Assembly: GCA_959604115.1 (NCBI GenBank)
Contig: CAUHBW010000118.1
Location: 1-9,739, forward strand
Reading direction: 5' to 3'
From: an uncultured Bilophila sp.
GTDB lineage: Bacteria; Desulfobacterota; Desulfovibrionia; Desulfovibrionales; Desulfovibrionaceae
DNA length: 9,739 nucleotides
Shown: piece after piece, positions 1-7,300 of the stretch
Layout of the letters: each line of letters starts with the position of its first letter
Numbering within the stretch: position 1 is the stretch's first letter
Translations under genes and position numbers: made by a program
The notes under the pieces: model-generated
The model's database searches: none
Told to the model about the DNA's origin: nothing
Seen by the model: the letters and a program-made list of their open reading frames with translations, nothing else

Positions 1-11
1 TTATCCATTTT

Positions 12-71
12 GGTGGGTAAACCGGGGGGTGGGTGTTTTTTGAAAAAAGCGCCCTCCCCCGGACCCCCACC
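12..71. repeat. Large imperfect GC-rich hairpin
   Basis: The left arm (12-41) and right arm (43-71) fold on each other. The apex is T6-G-A6 (36-48). GGGTG (31-35) pairs with CGCCC (50-54) with one G-U wobble. G25-29 pairs with C56-60, CC (22-23) with GG (61-62), and GGTGGG (12-17) with CCCACC (66-71), with small bulges and one internal loop. It may be the transcription terminator of a gene lying left of the window, or a dispersed intergenic hairpin. No clean U-tract follows on either strand, so its role and strand stay open. Confidence 0.45.
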
Positions 72-293
72 CGCAAAAATTTTGACTGGTGGGGAGGCGA
101 CTCTTCAGGAGTCCCTTCGTATTCCATTTTTAAGAGCGTCGGCTCACGAATGCGTTTCCTATCCCTCAAAGGCGGTAGGATAGTCGAGCAAACATCAGCC
201 TTTCGAATCCGCTCTTTTTTTCCCGTGAGGCAACGCCGGGGGACGTGCGCCAAAGGGAAATCTTTTCGCAACGCCCCGCCCTCCATCGACCCT

Positions 294-383
294 TGCGAAA
301 GTCTTGGGAGAGGAGGGGACGGGGTTGGGGGAGGGGGAGGAGAAGCCCTTCTCCAGAAGGGTTCTCCTCCCCCTCCCCAATCT
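294..383 (+). repeat. G-rich hairpin repeat, copy A
   Basis: This is one of two related elements in the window; the other is at 9653-9739 in the same orientation. Both read, in order: TGC(G/A)AA followed within two bases by GTCTT, a purine tract rich in G runs, a long hairpin with the centre TTCTCCAGAA or TTTCTCCAGAAA, and a shared end CCAATCT. Copy A starts within a G-run series (315-318, 321-324, 327-331, 333-337) that fits the G-quadruplex pattern with loops of 2, 2 and 1. Such intergenic hairpins are, to my knowledge, frequent in Desulfovibrio-type genomes, but I cannot count copies here. Confidence 0.65.
325..380 (-). terminator. Probable 3'-end hairpin of the coo operon
   Basis: The hairpin begins 15 nt past the cooH stop codon on the minus strand. 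It has 26 base pairs with two single-G bulges (around 327 and at 345) and a CC centre at 353-354. Its position suits a terminator or an mRNA 3'-end stabiliser for the whole operon. What follows on the minus strand is a C-rich pyrimidine tract, not a U run, so it is not a classical Rho-independent terminator. Termination is inferred from position and stem strength only. Confidence 0.45.
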
Positions 384-395
384 TCGCTTTGCCGC

Positions 396-1484
396 TTACC
401 GCTCCGTGCAGCTGACGCAGGGGTCGATGCTGTTGACGATGGCGGGGATGTCGGCGAGCTGGCAGTCCTTCATCATGACGGTGAGGGCCTCCCAGTTCAT
501 ATAGGACGGCACGCGCCACTTGAGGCGGGCCGGGGTGTCGGTCCCATTGGTCTGGAGGAAGTAGATCAGCTCCCCGCGCGGGGCTTCCGAGCGGGCCACG
601 GATTCGCTTTCCGGGACGCGCTCCATGTGTACGGCCAGCGGGCCTTCGGGCAGCTTGTCGAGACACTGGCGGAGCAGGCGGATGGACTCGAACACCTCGC
701 GCACGCGCACCATCGCGCGGGACCAGACGTCGCCGTCCTCCTCCTTGATCAGATCGAAGTAGAGATCCGGGTAGACGAGGTAGGGCGTATTCTTGCGCAC
801 GTCGATGTCGAGGCCGGAACCGCGCGCCACGGGGCCGACCACGCCGAGCCGCCATGCGTCCTCGCGGGACAGGACGCCCACGCCGCGCGAACGCTTGGCG
901 ATCAGGGGGTCGGTGCGGAACACCTTCTCCACGCGTCTGACCGCCTCCTCGACGACGGCGAGCTTGTCCAACATGTACACGGTCAGCTTGTCGTCCATGT
1001 CGAACTTCACCCCGCCGATGCAGTTGGCGGAGAGGTTCATGCGGTTGCCGTAGATGGTTTCCTTCACGTCCTGCATGTTCTCGCGCACTTCCATGATGTG
1101 CAGGAACAGGGACTTGAAGCCCACGTTGTGTGCGAAGATGGCGATGTTGAACAGGTGCGAGGCCACGCGCTTCGTTTCTTCGGCCAGCACGCGCAGGTAC
1201 TGGGCGCGGGGCGGGGGCGTCATGCCGAGCACGTTTTCCACCGCCATGCAGTAGGTCAGGGAATGGCTGTTCGAGCAGAGCGAACAGACGCGCTCGGTCA
1301 GCGTGGTGTTCTTGAAGAAGTTCCGCTGCGTCGCCATGCCTTCCATGCCCCGGTGCACGTGTCCCGAGGTGATCTCGACCTTGCGGACGGTTTCCCCGTC
1401 CATGTCGAGGTGGAAGTAGACCGGCTCCTCAAGGGCGACGTGCACCGGGCCGATGGGAAGGGAAAAACCGCTGGTCTGGCTCAT
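396..1484 (-). CDS. cooH: CO-induced [NiFe] hydrogenase large (catalytic) subunit CooH
   Basis: This is the 362-residue NuoD/HycE-like large subunit that holds the Ni-Fe active site where protons are reduced to H2. The four nickel-site cysteines are visible: C67-x2-C70 (RVCSLC) and C356-x2-C359 (DPCVSC). The RGxE motif (R45, G46, E48) of the family is also present. The protein stops three residues after the last cysteine (C359-TER), so there is no C-terminal extension for a maturation protease to remove. This absence is known for R. rubrum CooH and for Ech-type enzymes. The ATG overlaps the cooU stop codon as ATGA, and a weak GAGGGG lies 7 nt upstream, which suggests translational coupling. 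It is the last gene of the operon. It acts at the cytoplasmic face of the membrane, docked on CooL, CooU and CooK. Confidence 0.96.
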   Translation of the reverse strand: MSQTSGFSLPIGPVHVALEEPVYFHLDMDGETVRKVEITSGHVHRGMEGMATQRNFFKNTTLTERVCSLCSNSHSLTYCMAVENVLGMTPPPRAQYLRVLAEETKRVASHLFNIAIFAHNVGFKSLFLHIMEVRENMQDVKETIYGNRMNLSANCIGGVKFDMDDKLTVYMLDKLAVVEEAVRRVEKVFRTDPLIAKRSRGVGVLSREDAWRLGVVGPVARGSGLDIDVRKNTPYLVYPDLYFDLIKEEDGDVWSRAMVRVREVFESIRLLRQCLDKLPEGPLAVHMERVPESESVARSEAPRGELIYFLQTNGTDTPARLKWRVPSYMNWEALTVMMKDCQLADIPAIVNSIDPCVSCTER

Positions 1485-2041
1485 TCGGACACCCCCCTCT
1501 CGACTTCTTCGCCCGGTTCGGTGTTCACTTCCATGATCCGTTCCCACATGTCCTTGGTGCAGGCGCCGTTCATCATGATGGTCAGGGGGATGACCTCGTT
1601 GAGGATGCCCTCGTCGATGTCGGGATCGAGGAACAGGCGTTTCGGGTTGGTGTTGCCCTCGACGTGCACGTCGAACAGCTCCGCGAACTCGCGTTCGTTC
1701 CAGTCGGCGTTGAGGAACCACGGGGTGATGGTGGGCACGCTGTTTTCGGCGGGGTCCAGCGGAACCGTCGCCGTCACCGTATAGCCGTGCACGTCGAAGT
1801 GGTAGGCCAGCGTGGTGACGGGTTCGGCAAGCTGCTTGTTCAGCGCGGTGACCGTGCACAGGCGCGCGCCGTGTTCGGCCAGCAGCGCGGCGGCGGCGGG
1901 GAGATCGGCGGCGCTGTTGAGCGTCACCCACTCGAAGCCGTTGCCCCAGCTGTCCTTGCTGTGGCGTTCCTCGGAAGCCAGCTTCAGCAGCCCGGAGACA
2001 AGCTCGGGGTTGATGGAGCGGCTCGACCATGTCGTATTCAT
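1481..2041 (-). CDS. cooU: Hydrogenase NuoC-like subunit CooU
   Basis: This 186-residue homologue of the 30-kDa NuoC subunit (HycE N-terminal part, EchD) carries no metal centre. In the family it scaffolds the large subunit. The family signature sits near the C-terminal third, with W114, E116, E118 and F123 in WNEREFAELF, followed by EGNTNPKRLFL (residues 128-138). This matches the ERE-x3-F-x(n)-P-x-R-L block of NuoC proteins. The start is fixed by AAGGAG at 2050-2055, 8 nt before the ATG. A 26-nt gap separates it from cooX and a 4-nt ATGA overlap joins it to cooH. In Hyf and Hyc enzymes this domain is fused to the large subunit. Here it is separate, as in Coo and Ech complexes. Confidence 0.93.
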   Translation of the reverse strand: MNTTWSSRSINPELVSGLLKLASEERHSKDSWGNGFEWVTLNSAADLPAAAALLAEHGARLCTVTALNKQLAEPVTTLAYHFDVHGYTVTATVPLDPAENSVPTITPWFLNADWNEREFAELFDVHVEGNTNPKRLFLDPDIDEGILNEVIPLTIMMNGACTKDMWERIMEVNTEPGEEVERGVSE

Positions 2042-2067
2042 GCAAGTTTCTCCTTGCGTTCAAAGCG

Positions 2068-2934
2068 TCAGTCGGCGGGCTTCTCCGCCGGGGAAGCCTG
2101 TTCGGACGGGACCGCTCCGGAAGCGGGAGCCGCGTCGGATATGGGGGCCGTCGTCTCGGGCGTTTCCGCCCGCTCCGGGGCCAGCGTTTCGGCGGACTTG
2201 GAGTCCGGAGTTTCGGCTTCCGGCGCAGGCGTCGCCTTGGGGGCTTCCGCAACCGGCGAGGCGGGCTTGCCGGGTTCGCCGCCCGCTTCGGCCTTTGCGG
2301 CCTTGGGCGCTTCCGCCTTTTCGGGCATGGCCTTGGCGGCGGGAGCTTCGGCCTTCGGCTTCTTGGGCGGCACGAGACAGACTTCCTCGCGCTCCGCCAG
2401 CTTTTCGAGCTGGTCGATATGGCAGGCGCGTTCCTCTTCGACGGCGACGTCGATGCGGCGGCAGTTGGGGCAGAGGTGCGAGATCACGTCCACGTCCACT
2501 TCGGAGTGCTTGGCGTAGATGCGGTTCAGCACGTCCTGCGGCAACACGCGCATCCTGGCCCCGCACACGGCGCAGTAGTCGTACTTGACCTTGGCGCGGG
2601 TGATCTGCGTGTATTTTTCCGTGGCGCGGTGGGCGCTGTGCCAGTTGTTGGTTACGGAAATGGCCTTGGTCGGACAGTAGTGGCGGCACTGGGCGCACAG
2701 GCAGCAGGAGTTGCGCCACACCGTGACCTCAAAGCCGGTCCCGTCCTCGAACTTCGAGATGTTGATGGCTCCGGCGGCGCAGACGTGCACGCAGGTGCCG
2801 CAGCCCACGCAGAGGCTGGGATCGATTTCGACCCGACCCCGCAGGCGTTCCGGGGTGTACGTCTCCCCGAACGGGAAAGGATCGGTCACCGGGCCCTTCT
2901 TCAGGTTGTCCCAGAGTATCTTGAGGAATTCCAT
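2068..2934 (-). CDS. cooX: Hydrogenase 2[4Fe-4S] ferredoxin-like subunit CooX, with long Ala/Pro-rich tail
   Basis: CooX is the electron-entry subunit (NuoI/HycF/EchF-like). In this family it passes electrons from the donor ferredoxin toward the CooL cluster. Two 4Fe-4S motifs are visible: C42-x2-C45-x2-C48-x3-C52 and C77-x2-C80-x2-C83-x3-C87-P. A second cysteine set, C121-x2-C124 and C155-x2-C158, resembles the extra paired CxxC motifs of HycF and may bind a metal such as zinc (inference). From residue 189 to the end (288), the chain becomes a 100-residue low-complexity tail rich in Ala, Pro, Glu and Lys, with no cysteine or aromatic residue. Proteins such as HycF stop at about 180 residues, so the tail is an addition. 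GGAGGA at 2940-2945, 5 nt before the ATG, sets the start. Only one base separates it from the cooL stop. Confidence 0.93.
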   Translation of the reverse strand: MEFLKILWDNLKKGPVTDPFPFGETYTPERLRGRVEIDPSLCVGCGTCVHVCAAGAINISKFEDGTGFEVTVWRNSCCLCAQCRHYCPTKAISVTNNWHSAHRATEKYTQITRAKVKYDYCAVCGARMRVLPQDVLNRIYAKHSEVDVDVISHLCPNCRRIDVAVEEERACHIDQLEKLAEREEVCLVPPKKPKAEAPAAKAMPEKAEAPKAAKAEAGGEPGKPASPVAEAPKATPAPEAETPDSKSAETLAPERAETPETTAPISDAAPASGAVPSEQASPAEKPAD

Positions 2935-2935
2935 A

Positions 2936-3370
2936 TCAGTCCTCCATCCTTTCCCGCCAGATGGCGACGGCTTCGAGCACGCCTTCCATGATCGCCTGCG
3001 GGCGCGGCGGACAGCCTGGCACGTTGACGTCGATGGGCAGGTAGCGGTCGAGCGGCCCCTCGATGGAGTAGCCCTCGCGGAACACGCCGCCGCTGATGGG
3101 GCAGATGCCCACGGCCACGGTCACCTTGGGCTCGGGGATTTCGTTCCACACCCGAAGGACTTTTTCCTTGACCCGCGCGGTGAGCGGTCCGGTGATGAGC
3201 ACGATGTCCGCGTGGCGGGGGCTTCCGCAATACTTGCAGCCGAGCCGCTCCACGTCGTAGCGGGCGATGCAGGCCGTGGTCGCCAGTTCCACGTCGCACC
3301 CGTTGCAGGAACCCGCGTTGATGCGGAACAGCCACGGCGAGCGGGTGGAGAGTTTCTTGATCAGGTTCAT
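2936..3370 (-). CDS. cooL: Hydrogenase small (proximal 4Fe-4S) subunit CooL
   Basis: This 144-residue NuoB/HycG/EchC-like small subunit holds the single 4Fe-4S cluster next to the Ni-Fe site. The expected ligands are C22 and C25 (CNGC), C90 (GICP) and C120 (PGCPPRP). Further cysteines C34, C45 and C48 (CKYC) are not part of the cluster motif. An in-frame ATG exists upstream at 3409, but it would overlap the cooK end and lacks a ribosome site. The ATG at 3370 has GGGAGG at 3377-3382, 6 nt away, and gives the start MNLIKKLS expected for the family, so I chose it. The gap to cooK is 13 nt. Confidence 0.95.
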   Translation of the reverse strand: MNLIKKLSTRSPWLFRINAGSCNGCDVELATTACIARYDVERLGCKYCGSPRHADIVLITGPLTARVKEKVLRVWNEIPEPKVTVAVGICPISGGVFREGYSIEGPLDRYLPIDVNVPGCPPRPQAIMEGVLEAVAIWRERMED

Positions 3371-3376
3371 GACCGG

Positions 3377-3382
3377 CCTCCC
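3377..3382 (-). promoter_or_regulatory. Ribosome binding site of cooL
   Basis: On the minus strand this reads GGGAGG, 6 nt before the ATG at 3370. It lies in the 13-nt gap between cooK and cooL and decides the start against the in-frame upstream ATG at 3409. Confidence 0.8.
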
Positions 3383-3383
3383 G

Positions 3384-4343
3384 TCAGCAGCCCATCCACA
3401 CCAGAACAAGGCTCAGGAAAGCCAGACCGGCGGGATACTTGAGGAAAAAGGACAACGCCTGTTCGATGCGCAGGCGGCCCGTGGCGGACTTCACCAGCGT
3501 CACCGCGAACAGCAGGAACAGCGCGCACTTCACGACGAACCAGAGCAGGTTGACCGCGGGGATGTCCGAAATCGTGCCGGGGAAGAACAGCACCACCCCG
3601 AGCGCGAGCACCACGATCATCTTGAGGGCCGAGGCCATGTGGAAGAAGGCCAGCAGCACGCCCGAATATTCGAGGAGCGGGCCTTCGAGGATTTCCGTTT
3701 CCGCCTCGGGCTGGTCGAAGGGCGGCACGCCGAGCGTGGCGGGTATGAACATGAGCCACGCGAGGAACGCGGGCCACATGACCGGGGCCAGCCCGAACGA
3801 GCCGTTCGCCGCCTGATACTCCATGATCTTCGTCAGGGAGAACTCGGCCCCGTCGCCGCCGCCGACCTTCATGGCGACCGTCAGCATGATCATAAGCAGC
3901 GGAACCTCATAGGCAAGCATCATGATCATCTCGCGCGAGAAGCCGATGCCGCCGTAGGGGGAGCCGGACGAGGAGCCAGCCAGCATGATCGCCATCGCCG
4001 GAATGGGGAACAGGTAGAAGATGACCAGCAGGTCGCCCATTTTCGGCAGGCCGTCGGTCACGCCGGGCACGGGCAGCAGGGCCGCGCAGGCCGCGATGCC
4101 GCCGAACGCCGCCACTGGGGCCGCGAGGAACGCCCCGCGCACCGCCGAGGAGGGGATGATCACTTCCTTGGTGGACAGTTTGGCGAGGTCGATGAAGGGC
4201 TGGATCAGCGGCGGGCCGACCCTCCGCTGGAGCCGGGCCTCCACCCGGCGGTCGAGTCCCTTGAACAGCAGGCCCAGCGCCAGCGCGAACAGGCCGCCGG
4301 GGAAGACGACGAGGTGGAGAATGCCCACGAGCATGTCTAGCAT
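3384..4343 (-). CDS. cooK: Hydrogenase membrane anchor CooK (NuoH-like)
   Basis: This 319-residue hydrophobic protein belongs to the NuoH/HycD/EchB family. It anchors the soluble hydrogenase arm and links it to the ion-pumping subunit. Family signatures are clear: DRRVEARLQRRVGPPLIQP (residues 31-49, after transmembrane helix 1), REM-x5-YEVP with E138 and E146, and PPFDQPEAETE (207-217) followed by EYSG (225-228). These acidic loops are the conserved charged blocks near the quinone-site equivalent of NuoH. About eight transmembrane segments are visible. The start overlaps the cooM stop in ATGCTAG (7 nt). AAGGAG (4352-4357) lies 8 nt upstream, inside cooM. The frame stays open far upstream as a shadow of cooM, but the ribosome site and NuoH homology fix the start here. 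Confidence 0.95.
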   Translation of the reverse strand: MLDMLVGILHLVVFPGGLFALALGLLFKGLDRRVEARLQRRVGPPLIQPFIDLAKLSTKEVIIPSSAVRGAFLAAPVAAFGGIAACAALLPVPGVTDGLPKMGDLLVIFYLFPIPAMAIMLAGSSSGSPYGGIGFSREMIMMLAYEVPLLMIMLTVAMKVGGGDGAEFSLTKIMEYQAANGSFGLAPVMWPAFLAWLMFIPATLGVPPFDQPEAETEILEGPLLEYSGVLLAFFHMASALKMIVVLALGVVLFFPGTISDIPAVNLLWFVVKCALFLLFAVTLVKSATGRLRIEQALSFFLKYPAGLAFLSLVLVWMGC

Positions 4344-7300
4344 GACGGACGCTCCTTGTTGATGCGGCCGGTCCGGCCGAGGGACCGCCGGAGGTTCCGG
4401 CAGCAGGTCAGGGCCAGTTCCGGCAGGGAACACGTCGCGCTGCCCGGCCTGTTGCCGGTGCACAGGTTGACGAGGGCCGGATAGATGCCTTCGGGCGGGA
4501 TGCGCGTGGCTTCCAGCGAGGCGTCGTGGCCGCAGGCGTGCGGCGGGGCGACGCGGACCTTCACGCGGGCGAGCAGGAAGCGCAGGAGCAGCCAGCCGCC
4601 GCCGAAGGCCACCAGCATGAGCGCCGCCATCGAGGTGGCGTCCCACGCGCCGGGGCCGCTGGCGAGGCCGTAGAAGGCCACGTCGAGCGAGGGCATGCCG
4701 TATTCGACCAGCGCGTCGTTGAGCGGCGCGAGCATCAGGCCGGGGAACACGCCGGTCAGGATGACCATGAAGGCCATGAGCAGCATGGGCGCGCGCATGA
4801 CCCACGGGGCTTCCTCGACGTGTTCGAGGTCGCGTCCGGGCTGGCCGAGGAAGACCGTGTGCATGAACCGGGCGAGGTAGGCCAGCGTGACCACGCTGCC
4901 GATGAGCGAGATCAGGGCCAGCAGCGGTTCGCCTTCGGCCATGAGGGCCTGATAGATGATCCACTTGGAGGTGAACCCGTTGGTCGGGGGCACGCCCACG
5001 GCGGCCAGCGACCCGATGAAGAAGCAGAACATGGTCACGGGCATCCTGCGGCCCACGCCGCCCAGCTCGGAGATGGCGTCCGCGTGCGTGCGTAGCATCA
5101 CCGCGCCGACCATGAGGAACAGCAGATCCTTGAAGAACACGTGGTTCGCCATGTGCAGCAGGCCGCCCGCCATGCCGAGGCTCGTGCCCACGGCCACGCC
5201 GAGCACCATGTACCCGATCTGGCTCACCGTGGACCAGATGAACACCAGCTTGAGGCTGTTCTGAAGCATGGCCTGCACCGCGCTGTACAGCAGGGTGAAC
5301 GCGCCGACCCACGCCACCACGTACATGATGGCCGACTGCGAGAAGAGGTCCGAAGCCCCCTGCTCGTACACGCTGCCGAAGCCGAGGAACAGCTTCACGA
5401 GGCCGAAGACCGCGATCTTCAGGAGCACGGAGGAGATGTAGCCGGACACGGGCGTGGGGGCCAGCGCCGGGTGCATCTGCCAGTCGATGCGCAGGGACAC
5501 CTGCGCCGCCTTCATGCAGAAGCCGACGGCGAGCAGGGCCACGATTGCCGTGCCCACCGCCGGGGACAGCCCGGTGAAGCCCGAGGCCACGCCCGCGAAC
5601 TGTCCGGTCCCGGTGTAGGCCACGATCAGCCCGATGCCGAGGAACAGGAAGCCCGCGCCCGCCACGTTGAACAGGAAGTACTTGAAGCCTTCCCGCAGCG
5701 CTTCGGGGGTGCCCTCGTGCGCGATGGCGAAGTACAGGGCCCACGAACTCATGATTTCCCAGAACGTGAAGAAGCTGAACAGGTCCGAACTCGCCGCCAC
5801 GCCCAGCAGGCCGCCGGTCATGAGCAGGAAGAACGCGTAGAAGCGCCACTGCGTGTGGCTGTGCTCCATGTAGCCGACGGCGTACACGAGGTTCACCGTG
5901 CCGATGGCCGGGATGAACAGGGCCATGATGTAGGAGAGCATGTCGAGATCGCGCCCGAACGCGAGCACGTGCAGCGTGGTCAGCAGCAGGATGGCGGCGG
6001 CGCCCCATCCGGCCTTCACGCGGTCCCTGCGGAACCAGATCGGCACGATGGCGCCGAACATGGGCAGCAGCACGTATACGGGCCAGCTCACGTCGAGTTC
6101 CGGCAGCGCGGGGAGCATCCCGCCCACGCCGGGACCGAACTGGAGCTGGTCGAGGATCGGGGTGATCAGCGACAGGCCCGTCTGCGGGGCCACGCCGAGG
6201 ATCACGCACAGGGCCGCAAGGATGATCATGGGCCAGCGCATGGTGGCGGTGACGCCTTCCACGCGCTTGCGTCCCGCCGGGACGGGATCGAGCAGAATCG
6301 TCCGCAGGATGCGCATGTAGTAGATCGCGCCCACGAGGCTCGCCGCGATGAGCGCCGCCGCGATGAGCGGCTGTCCGGCGTCCATGCAGGCCACGATCAT
6401 GAGGTACTTGCTCACGAAGCCGTTGAACGGCGGCAGGCCCATGATGGACACGAGGCCGATGCTCATGCAGCCCACGGCCCACGGCATTTCGTGGACCAGA
6501 CCCGCGAGGTCGGAGAGCTTGCGGCTGCCCACGCGGAAGATGAGGCCGCCCGCGCAGAGGAAGAGCAGGTCCTTCATGATCGCGTGGTTCAGGACGTGCG
6601 CCAGCGCGCCCGCCGCCGCCAGCCACGTGCCGAGGCCGAGGACGGTGAAGATTTCACCGACCTGACCCATCGTGGAGTAGGCGAGCATGCGCTTGACGTC
6701 TTCCTGCCTGAGGGCCATCCATTCGCCGTAGGCCATCGTGCACAGGCCCATGACCGTGACCATCAGGCCGGGGACGGTGAAGCCGCCGTAGGTGCCGGTC
6801 TTGGCCAGCCCGTCGTAGCCGAGCAGCCCGAAGTAGATCATCGCCACGCCGAACACGCCCATCTTGGTGAGCACGCCGGACAGGGGCGCGGACACCGAGG
6901 ACGGCGCGGCGGGGTGGGCGTCGGGCAGCCAGCTGTGCAACGGCACGAGACCGGCCTTGGCCGCGAAGCCTAAAAGGGTGAACACCAGCGCGAACCTGAG
7001 CACGTCCTCGGGACGCGCGGACAGGTGGGCGAGGATTTCGCCGTACTGCGTTGAGTCGCCACCGATCATGAAGAAGCCCACGATCATCAGGTAGGCCGCG
7101 CCGCAGCACAGCACGACGTACTTGATCGCCGCGTCGCGCGCCTTGGAGGTGCGTTCCCACGCCACCAGCGCGAAGGACGCCCACGTCATGACCTCCCACT
7201 GGGAAGACAGCGTGCCGATGTTGTCGGTGGTCACGATGTTGAGCAGCGCGCCGAAGGTCAGCAGCAGGAAGAACCAGTACCAGTGCTTGCGCCCGTCGTC

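Larger units (their letters stand above)
1..395. other. Non-coding region downstream of cooH
   Basis: I see no credible gene in these 395 bases. The frames open here are shadows that run into the antisense of cooH and have no ribosome binding site. The region holds an imperfect hairpin (12-71), a more AT-rich stretch (about 73-230) with a 7-T run at 215-221, short inverted repeats (GACTC/GAGTC at 99-113; CTATCC/GGATAG at 159-183), and the G-rich hairpin repeat at 294-383. In Desulfovibrio vulgaris the coo operon continues past cooH with hypA and cooF. Neither is present here, so the operon appears to end at cooH. Confidence 0.6.

Noticed and set aside
186..221. GAGC/GCTC pair followed by seven T as a Rho-independent terminator
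   Set aside because: The stem is only 4 bp with a 21-base loop, too weak for an intrinsic terminator.
33..1784. 583-residue plus-strand open frame antisense to cooH and cooU
   Set aside because: It is low-complexity, His/Val/Gly/Asp-rich, has no family features or ribosome site, and lies opposite genes with clear metal-site motifs. It is a shadow of high third-position GC.
3371..3409. Upstream in-frame ATG of cooL at 3409
   Set aside because: It would overlap the end of cooK, has no ribosome site, and adds 13 residues not expected in the family.
4344..6626. Open upstream extension of the cooK frame
   Set aside because: It overlaps cooM in another frame and reads as Arg/His/Gly-rich noise. 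NuoH homology and the ribosome site start at 4343.
5141..6973. 610-residue plus-strand open frame antisense to cooM
   Set aside because: It is rich in His, Arg, Glu and Gly, as expected for the complement of hydrophobic GC-rich codons, and has no recognisable domain.
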